This document shows positions 1-4,253 of a stretch of DNA of 7,979 nucleotides, piece after piece. Each line of letters opens with the position of its first letter. Positions within the stretch are counted from its first letter, which is position 1. Source of the DNA: SAR202 cluster bacterium (GTDB taxonomy: Bacteria; Chloroflexota; Dehalococcoidia; SAR202; GCA-002694895); contig VFGQ01000004.1 of NCBI GenBank assembly GCA_009391605.1, positions 1 through 7,979 of the forward strand, given 5' to 3'. The notes beneath the pieces were generated by a model, which saw only the letters and a program-made list of their open reading frames with translations, did no database searches and was not told the origin of the DNA. The translations under genes were made by a program, and so were the position numbers.

Positions 1-185
1 CAGATAAGATTCCAGGTAAAATCCATGTTACTGGTAAATCAATAAAATTTAGCAGAACACCTATGACGGTTGGATCAGCACCTACCATAGGACAACATAC
101 TAAAGAAATTTTATCTGATGTTCTTGGTTATGAAGATGATTATATTAATCAACTAGTATCAGATAAAATTATTCGTTGTGATTAA
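1..185 (+). CDS. CaiB/BaiF family III CoA-transferase, C-terminal fragment
   Basis: Only the last 60 residues are visible, read in frame from base 3 to the TAA at 183-185; the start lies before the window. The segment has the familiar end of family III acyl-CoA transferases: a Lys/Phe-Ser-rich strand (KFSRTP), then the APxxGQHTxEIL motif at visible residues 27-37, then a short helix with an LGY-type motif and a 'QLVSDKII' ending. Family members move CoA between an acyl-CoA and a free carboxylic acid (formyl-CoA, carnitine, succinyl-CoA/malate and similar substrates) through an aspartyl-CoA thioester. The catalytic Asp lies in the missing N-terminal part, so substrate and activity cannot be judged. 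The stop is 2 bases before the next ATG, which indicates co-transcription with the arylsulfotransferase-like gene. The family call is fairly secure; the specific enzyme is unknown. Confidence 0.8.
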   Translation, partial: DKIPGKIHVTGKSIKFSRTPMTVGSAPTIGQHTKEILSDVLGYEDDYINQLVSDKIIRCD

Positions 186-187
186 TT

Positions 188-1288
188 ATGGAATCAAAAT
201 ATATAAGTCAGACAAGAAAACGAATTACAAAATCTGGAGTTACTTATTTAGATTCTAATAAAGCTTATGATTGTGTCGTATTATTTGCCCCAATGTTTGG
301 TAATGGTGAAGTATATGCAATAAATCTGCTAGGAGAAATAGTACACCAATGGAACCTGCCATGGCCTCCTGGTTTATATGGATATTTATTACCTAATGGT
401 AACTTGTTTTATATGGGAAAATCGAACAAAAAATCTGATGTGGATTTCCCTTTATGGGAAAGATTTAAAGGAGGAGTTATAGCTGAATTTAATAAAAACT
501 CAGAATTGTTATTTCAATATGAAGATATTTATCAACATCATGATGCCAGAAGAACTGATAATGGAGGAGTAATATACTTGGCTGTAGAGGAAGTAAATCA
601 AAATTTAGCAGCTAAAGTTCAAGGTGGAATCATTCCCGAAGATTATTCAGGGAAAATGTGGTCAGATGTATTAATAGAAATTGATAAAAATAATAATAGG
701 ATTTGGGAATGGCATTCTGTTGAACATTTGGATGTTAATAGGCACAAAATAACTTTTAATGACCCAAGAGATGAATGGAGTCATGGCAACACGGTTGTTC
801 CTATAGAAGATGATAAGATTTTAGTAAGTTTTAGAAATATTTCAACAGTTGCATTAATAGATAAAAAAACTGGTAAGTTTATATGGGAAATAGGGCCTGA
901 AATAATTGCCCAACAACATGATCCTCATATTTTATCTAATGGAAATGTTCTTATATTTGATAATGGTGTACATAGATTTGATGAACCTATGCCTTATTCT
1001 CGAATTATAGAAATAGACCCTATAAGTAAAGATATTATTTGGGAATATTCTGATAAACCGAAATTCAATTTTTTTAGTCCATATATATCAGGAGTATTAA
1101 AATTACCTAACGATAATGTGATGATCACAGAAGGTAATTTTGGTAGAATTTTTCAGGTTGATATAAATGGAAATATTGTTTGGGAATATATTAGCCCTTA
1201 TTATGAAGAAGATCATCTTGGTGTTGAAAGTAATGGTATATTTAGAGTATCTGCATATAATAATAATTTTATAGAAAAAGTTTTATGA
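188..1288 (+). CDS. Arylsulfotransferase (ASST)-like beta-propeller protein
   Basis: This 366-residue protein resembles the arylsulfotransferase families (ASST/Arylsulfotran_2), PAPS-independent enzymes that pass sulfate from one phenolic ester to another by way of a histidine. A blade motif of hydrophobic residues followed by W-E/N-aromatic recurs near residues 55, 173-175, 233, 285 and 332, alternating with 'NGN' turns, as expected for a beta-propeller. Candidate active-site residues sit in family-like motifs: His117/His118 in QHHDARR, His199 in EWSHGNT, Arg216 in SFRN, and His244/His247 in QHDPHILSNGN, followed by the FDNG motif at 257-260. The His199-Arg216 spacing is close to that of a catalytic His/Arg pair in the E. 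coli enzyme, but pairing the residues is my inference. The N-terminus is polar and charged with no signal peptide or lipobox, unlike the periplasmic enterobacterial enzyme. It starts 2 bases after the previous stop, without a clear Shine-Dalgarno sequence, so it may depend on translational coupling. True sulfotransferase activity is unproven. Confidence 0.75.
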   Translation: MESKYISQTRKRITKSGVTYLDSNKAYDCVVLFAPMFGNGEVYAINLLGEIVHQWNLPWPPGLYGYLLPNGNLFYMGKSNKKSDVDFPLWERFKGGVIAEFNKNSELLFQYEDIYQHHDARRTDNGGVIYLAVEEVNQNLAAKVQGGIIPEDYSGKMWSDVLIEIDKNNNRIWEWHSVEHLDVNRHKITFNDPRDEWSHGNTVVPIEDDKILVSFRNISTVALIDKKTGKFIWEIGPEIIAQQHDPHILSNGNVLIFDNGVHRFDEPMPYSRIIEIDPISKDIIWEYSDKPKFNFFSPYISGVLKLPNDNVMITEGNFGRIFQVDINGNIVWEYISPYYEEDHLGVESNGIFRVSAYNNNFIEKVL

Positions 1289-1530
1289 AAATCATAGTAA
1301 AATTATTTGGGCCTCATAAAGAGAAGTTAAAAAAGGATAGTATTTATCTGAATCTTTCAGACAATTCAAATATTTCTGATTTGATTTTTAATTTAAATCA
1401 AAACGAACCCGGATTTAAAGATAATGTTAAATCGTATGCCGTAGCGGTAAATTTAATTTACCAGGATAAAAATTTCATATTAAATGATGGAGATGAAGTT
1501 GCGTTCATACCACCTGTAAGTGGAGGTTGA
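1285..1530 (+). CDS. moaD: Molybdopterin synthase sulfur carrier subunit MoaD
   Basis: An 81-residue ubiquitin-like (ThiS/MoaD) protein of normal length. It opens with the beta-strand 'MKIIVKLFG', has the late 'DGDEVAFIPPVSGG' segment of MoaD and ends exactly in Gly80-Gly81. In the family the terminal glycine is adenylated by MoeB and converted to a thiocarboxylate, which donates sulfur to precursor Z (cPMP) in complex with MoaE, making the dithiolene of molybdopterin in the cytoplasm. The ending PPVSGG and the moaE gene directly downstream favour MoaD over ThiS. Its ATG overlaps the stop of the arylsulfotransferase-like gene (ATGA), implying translational coupling. The codons for the two terminal glycines also form the ribosome binding site of moaE. 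MoeB and the other Moco genes are not in the window. Confidence 0.92.
   Translation: MKIIVKLFGPHKEKLKKDSIYLNLSDNSNISDLIFNLNQNEPGFKDNVKSYAVAVNLIYQDKNFILNDGDEVAFIPPVSGG
1522..1527 (+). promoter_or_regulatory. Shine-Dalgarno of moaE inside the moaD Gly-Gly codons
   Basis: GGAGGT is a near-perfect Shine-Dalgarno sequence. It consists of the last two sense codons of moaD (GGA GGT, Gly-Gly), with the TGA stop following directly. The GGAGG core is 6 bases from the ATG at 1533, an ideal distance. This decides the moaE start: the in-frame TTG at 1527 would touch the motif itself and could not use it. Confidence 0.75.
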
Positions 1531-1532
1531 TA

Positions 1533-1952
1533 ATGATTATTATTACTGAAAACATTATCAATATACAGGAGCATATTAATGAATCAAATGACTCGTCATC
1601 AGGTTCTTTATTAATATTTTGCGGAACTACCAGAGATAATAATTTGGGTAAATCAGTTGATTATCTTAAATATGAATCTTATAGTGATATGGCAAAATTA
1701 AAATTAAAAGAAATAGCTGATTTTTCAATTTCAAAATGGGGTTTGAATAATTTAAAAATTATACACCGAATAGGAAAAATTGAAATATCTGAAATAAGCT
1801 TACTTATAATTGCATCTTCTCCGCATAGGAATGAAAGCTTTAGAGCAATTGAATATATAGTATCAGAATTAAAAAAATCAGTACCAATTTGGAAAAAAGA
1901 ATATTATTCAGATGGTGAAAGTTGGATAGGAAGCCCAGATAATCCTAATTAG
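1533..1952 (+). CDS. moaE: Molybdopterin synthase catalytic subunit MoaE
   Basis: A 139-residue protein, close to the usual length of about 150. MoaE dimers bind two MoaD tails and transfer sulfur to precursor Z to give molybdopterin. Family motifs are in order: a GTTRDNN segment near residues 31-37 (substrate loop), YESYSDMA near 47-54, SSPHRNESF near 96-104 with the conserved His-Arg, and LKKSVPIWKKE near 113-123. In the last motif Lys114 and Lys121 correspond by spacing to the two catalytic lysines of E. coli MoaE (K119 and K126). The ATG at 1533 is chosen over an in-frame TTG at 1527 because of the GGAGG six bases upstream. The gene begins 2 bases after moaD stops and closes the apparent four-gene transcript. 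The C-terminus is slightly shorter than in E. coli, with no missing core residue. Confidence 0.93.
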   Translation: MIIITENIINIQEHINESNDSSSGSLLIFCGTTRDNNLGKSVDYLKYESYSDMAKLKLKEIADFSISKWGLNNLKIIHRIGKIEISEISLLIIASSPHRNESFRAIEYIVSELKKSVPIWKKEYYSDGESWIGSPDNPN

Positions 1953-1970
1953 CTTTACTTAATTAAAGCT
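1951..1970 (+). terminator. Weak hairpin after moaE
   Basis: AGCTTTA (1951-1957) and TAAAGCT (1964-1970) form a perfect 7-bp stem with a 6-base loop, starting inside the moaE stop codon. It is AT-rich and no U-tract follows, so it is at best a weak or factor-assisted terminator for the operon ending in moaE. It could also be chance in AT-rich sequence. Confidence 0.25.
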
Positions 1971-1980
1971 TAAACTTACT

Positions 1981-2008
1981 TTGAATTATATATACAATTT
2001 GATAATAT
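1981..2008 (+). promoter_or_regulatory. Possible promoter for tRNA-Ser and miaB
   Basis: TTGAAT (1981-1986) and TAATAT (2003-2008) are separated by 16 bases and would start transcription near 2015, about 10 bases before the mature tRNA. The 72-base gap between moaE and the tRNA holds no other evident signal. AT-rich sequence yields such matches easily, so this is tentative. Confidence 0.35.
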
Positions 2009-2024
2009 CGTTATTCAAGTATAA

Positions 2025-2115
2025 GGAGGGTTGGCTGAGTGGTCTAAAGCACACGGTTGCTAACTGTGCGAATTCGAATAGGATTCCAAGGGTTCGAATC
2101 CCTTACCCTCCGCCA
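2025..2115 (+). tRNA. tRNA-Ser (anticodon GCT)
   Basis: A complete class II tRNA with a full cloverleaf. The acceptor stem is GGAGGGT (2025-2031) with ACCCTCC (2105-2111), discriminator G2112 and an encoded CCA at 2113-2115. The anticodon stem CACGG/CTGTG contains one G-U pair and holds the loop TTGCTAA with anticodon GCT at 2059-2061, so it reads AGC/AGU serine codons. The T-arm AAGGG/CCCTT encloses TTCGAAT. The long variable arm, about 20 bases after the anticodon stem with a GAAT/ATTC pairing, is typical of serine tRNAs. The base after the anticodon (position 37) is A. It lies 20 bases before the likely miaB start and may share its transcript, so that tRNA 3' processing would define the miaB leader. 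Confidence 0.97.
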
Positions 2116-2125
2116 TTACAATTTT

Positions 2126-2130
2126 GGAGA
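2126..2130 (+). promoter_or_regulatory. Shine-Dalgarno selecting the TTG start of miaB
   Basis: GGAGA lies 5 bases before the TTG at 2136. The other in-frame TTG at 2124 overlaps this motif and has only the tRNA 3' end upstream, with no ribosome binding site, so the start at 2136 is preferred. Confidence 0.6.
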
Positions 2131-2135
2131 ATAAA

Positions 2136-3416
2136 TTGACAGAAAAATTTTCTATATGGACTATTGGATGCCAGATGAATGTTGCTGATTCAGAGAGATT
2201 AAGTTCTGCTCTTGGAAGTGTAGGATTTGAAGAATCTGAAGATATTCAGAATTCAAACATATCAATTGTAAATAGTTGTGTTGTGAGACAAAGCTCAGAA
2301 GATAAAGTGACTTCAAAAGTAGATCAGTTAACAATTGAAAAGCGTAAAAACCAAGAAAAGATCGTTGTACTTATGGGTTGTATGGTAGGGCCAAAAACAA
2401 ATAATCTGGAAGCCAGATTTCCTGATGTGGATTTATTTTTACAACCGCAAAATTATGAACCTTTAATTCAGTTATTATATGAAAAAAAAGGAATTGATAA
2501 AGAAGGATGCTTATCTAATTTAGATGTTAAACCAAGAATTTCAAGCTTTGTTCCTGTAAGTCATGGATGCGATAAATTTTGCGCTTTCTGTATTATCCCT
2601 TATAGAAGAGGACGAGAAGTTAGTAGAGAAATTCCTGTTATTTCTGATGAGGTAAAAAAGTTAGCTGATAATGGGGTTAAAGAAATTACTTTATTAGGGC
2701 AAAATGTTGATTCTTATGGATATGATTTACAAGGTGATCTTACCTTAGCTAATTTATTTGAATCTTTACATGAAATTGACGGTATTGAAAGAATACGTTT
2801 TTTAACTTCTCATCCTATTGATATGGATATTAGAATAATTAATTCTATAGCATCATTACCTAAAGTTTGTGAAAGTATAAATCTACCTTTTCAATCTGGA
2901 TCAAATAAAATTTTGAAAACAATGCGAAGAGGTTACTCAAGAGAAGAGTATATTGAATTAATTAATATTATTAGAGATACAATTCCGAATGTAGCTATGT
3001 CAGCAGATGTTATAGTTGGTTTTTGTGGTGAATCAGAATCAGATTTTGAAGACACTTTAAATTTAATTGAAGAAATTAAATTTGATAAATTACATACAGC
3101 CATATATTCTGAAAGACCTGGAACAATAGCGCAAAGAAAAATGAAAGATGATGTAAAAATGTCTGACAAACAAAGAAGATATAAAATCTTAAATGATATT
3201 CAGGAAAAAATCCAAGGAGAAATCAATTCGAAATTACCAGGTCAGATTTCCGAGGTTATGATAGAAGGTAAAAGAAGAGAAAAAATCTTCGGAAGAAATC
3301 GACATGACAAAATAATATACACTGACACTTCTGAATTAAATGAAGGTGATATAGTAAATGTTAAAATTGATTATGCTGGCCCTTGGGCTATGAAAGGGCA
3401 AGTGATTAATTCATAA
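2136..3416 (+). CDS. miaB: tRNA-2-methylthio-N6-dimethylallyladenosine synthase MiaB
   Basis: A radical-SAM methylthiotransferase of 426 residues, near normal for the family. It adds the 2-methylthio group to i6A37 in tRNAs reading UNN codons, using two [4Fe-4S] clusters and SAM. The N-terminal UPF0004 domain shows the three auxiliary-cluster cysteines: Cys12 in TIGCQMN, Cys48 in NSCVVRQ and Cys82 in MGCMV. The radical-SAM triad is Cys145-X3-Cys149-X2-Cys152 in HGCDKFCAFCIIPYRRG. The LPFQSGSNKILKTMRRGY segment is MiaB-like, and a TRAM RNA-binding domain occupies roughly the last 60 residues. RimO or MtaB are alternatives, but the motif wording favours MiaB. The start is set at TTG 2136 because GGAGA precedes it. 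No MiaA, which makes the i6A substrate, is in the window. The 3' end overlaps dtd by 6 bases on the opposite strand. Confidence 0.9.
   Translation: MTEKFSIWTIGCQMNVADSERLSSALGSVGFEESEDIQNSNISIVNSCVVRQSSEDKVTSKVDQLTIEKRKNQEKIVVLMGCMVGPKTNNLEARFPDVDLFLQPQNYEPLIQLLYEKKGIDKEGCLSNLDVKPRISSFVPVSHGCDKFCAFCIIPYRRGREVSREIPVISDEVKKLADNGVKEITLLGQNVDSYGYDLQGDLTLANLFESLHEIDGIERIRFLTSHPIDMDIRIINSIASLPKVCESINLPFQSGSNKILKTMRRGYSREEYIELINIIRDTIPNVAMSADVIVGFCGESESDFEDTLNLIEEIKFDKLHTAIYSERPGTIAQRKMKDDVKMSDKQRRYKILNDIQEKIQGEINSKLPGQISEVMIEGKRREKIFGRNRHDKIIYTDTSELNEGDIVNVKIDYAGPWAMKGQVINS
3379..3399. repeat. GC-rich inverted repeat in the 3' end of miaB
   Basis: GCCCTT (3379-3384) and AAGGGC (3394-3399) form a 6-bp stem with a 9-base loop within the TRAM-domain codons of miaB, just past the dtd stop as read on the minus strand. 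It stands out as GC-rich in AT-rich surroundings. It could slow transcription coming from either side, but there is no clean U-tract in either direction and it may simply follow from conserved codons. Confidence 0.25.
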
Positions 3417-3854
3417 TTTCGAGTCTAATAATATAGTTACTGGGCCATTATTTACTAAGTTGATTTCCATTTTTGCTCCAAATTCTCCTGTTTTGATATT
3501 TAGTCCAGTTTTATTAAATTCTTCTATTGTTTCATTGTAGATTTTTTCTGCGTCCAAAGGGGATGCAGATTCAAAGAAACTTGGGCGCCTACCTTTTGAA
3601 ACATCTGCATAAAGAGTAAACTGACTGACTATCAATAATTCTGATTTCATATCTAAGGCACTGTAATTAAACTTATCATTTTTATCAGAAAAAATTCGCA
3701 AATTTATACATTTGTCTACAATATATTTTATATCTTTTGTTTTATCTGATTTATGTATGCCAATTAATATAAGTAACCCATTATCTATGTTTGAAAACAT
3801 TTTTTCATTTATAGTTACACTGGATTTAGTTACCCTTTGGAGAAGTGCTTTCAT
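3411..3854 (-). CDS. dtd: D-aminoacyl-tRNA deacylase DTD
   Basis: A 147-residue protein, almost the length of E. coli DTD. The enzyme hydrolyses D-amino acids (and glycine mischarged on tRNA-Ala) from tRNA, using the RNA 2'-OH rather than a side chain. Both signatures are present: SQFTLYADVSKGRRPSF at 77-93 and NNGPVT at 135-140, the latter carrying the Gly-cisPro pair that rejects L-aminoacyl-tRNA. The start is the ATG at 3854, giving the standard opening MKALLQRVTKSSV; a TTG four codons upstream (3866) would add MINH, which the family lacks. No strong Shine-Dalgarno sequence is seen. The gene follows fmdB after 15 bases and probably shares its transcript. Its TGA lies within the end of miaB, a 6-base tail-to-tail overlap. 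Confidence 0.93.
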   Translation of the reverse strand: MKALLQRVTKSSVTINEKMFSNIDNGLLILIGIHKSDKTKDIKYIVDKCINLRIFSDKNDKFNYSALDMKSELLIVSQFTLYADVSKGRRPSFFESASPLDAEKIYNETIEEFNKTGLNIKTGEFGAKMEINLVNNGPVTILLDSKL

Positions 3855-3869
3855 ATGATTAATCAACCA

Positions 3870-4175
3870 TTAATTTTTTGTTGATTTACTTTCTTTGTTT
3901 TTATTTTCGGAAGTTTTAGATTTTGTGTTATTTTTAGAATTTGATTTTGTTGTAGAAGTTTTTTCTGGAGCGGGTTTAGAAGTGGATGAATCAGATTTTT
4001 TAGCATAATCATTTACGTACCATCCGCTGCCTTTGAAAACAACAGGTACTACAGAAAATTTTCTTTGTGATTCCGAACTACACTTAGGACATTGTGCGAT
4101 TGGCTTAGAATCAAAACTTTGTCTTTTATCAAAATTTATATCACATTTTTTACAATGATATTCGTAAGTTGGCAT
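3870..4175 (-). CDS. FmdB-family zinc-ribbon protein
   Basis: A 101-residue protein of the FmdB/CxxC_CxxC_SSSS regulatory-protein family. The start MPTYEYHCKKCDINFD is typical, and Cys8/Cys11 with Cys29/Cys32 make a four-cysteine zinc ribbon. After it comes the usual FKGSGWYVNDY segment at about 48-58. The final 40 or so residues are a low-complexity tail almost entirely of Lys, Ser, Thr, Asn, Glu and Pro, probably disordered; Ser-rich tails are common in this family but this one is long and lysine-heavy. The name comes from a putative regulator near formamidase genes, and the biochemical role is unsettled, so no specific function is claimed. It is apparently first in a two-gene unit with dtd, with a consensus-like promoter about 50 bases upstream. 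No clear Shine-Dalgarno sequence precedes the ATG. Confidence 0.85.
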   Translation of the reverse strand: MPTYEYHCKKCDINFDKRQSFDSKPIAQCPKCSSESQRKFSVVPVVFKGSGWYVNDYAKKSDSSTSKPAPEKTSTTKSNSKNNTKSKTSENKNKESKSTKN

Positions 4176-4197
4176 AATTTATGAAGGTATATTAATA

Positions 4198-4229
4198 AAT
4201 TTAACTAATTTAATTCAGTAAGTTAAATT
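4198..4229. repeat. Inverted repeat between purL and fmdB
   Basis: AATTTAACT (4198-4206) and AGTTAAATT (4221-4229) are perfect 9-base inverted arms around a 14-base spacer that itself contains AATTTAATT. One arm overlaps the predicted -10 box at 4227-4232. It could be an operator for the fmdB promoter or a weak hairpin ending purL transcription; no U-tract follows on the minus strand. Its AT-only character, apart from one C and one G, makes chance possible. Confidence 0.35.
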
Positions 4230-4253
4230 ATATCACGAGTGCATGTATGTCAA
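4227..4253 (-). promoter_or_regulatory. Consensus-like sigma-70 promoter for fmdB-dtd
   Basis: On the minus strand a perfect TTGACA (-35, 4248-4253) and a perfect TATAAT (-10, 4227-4232) are separated by 15 bases, shorter than the optimal 17. A shifted -10, TAATTT, would give 17. The -35 box contains the TGA stop of purL, so the promoter begins inside the preceding gene. Transcription would start near 4220, leaving a leader of about 45 bases before the fmdB ATG. Confidence 0.55.

Noticed and set aside
1527..1532. TTG at 1527 as the moaE start
   Set aside because: It lies within the moaD stop region directly against the GGAGG motif and could not use it; ATG 1533 has ideal spacing.
1953..2024. 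A small RNA or riboswitch between moaE and the tRNA
   Set aside because: The 72 bases hold only a short AT-rich stem and a possible promoter; no structured aptamer-like pairing was found.
2933..3169. A 78-codon minus-strand open frame inside miaB
   Set aside because: It lies wholly opposite conserved radical-SAM codons of miaB, and its peptide shows no family motif; it is a reading-frame shadow.
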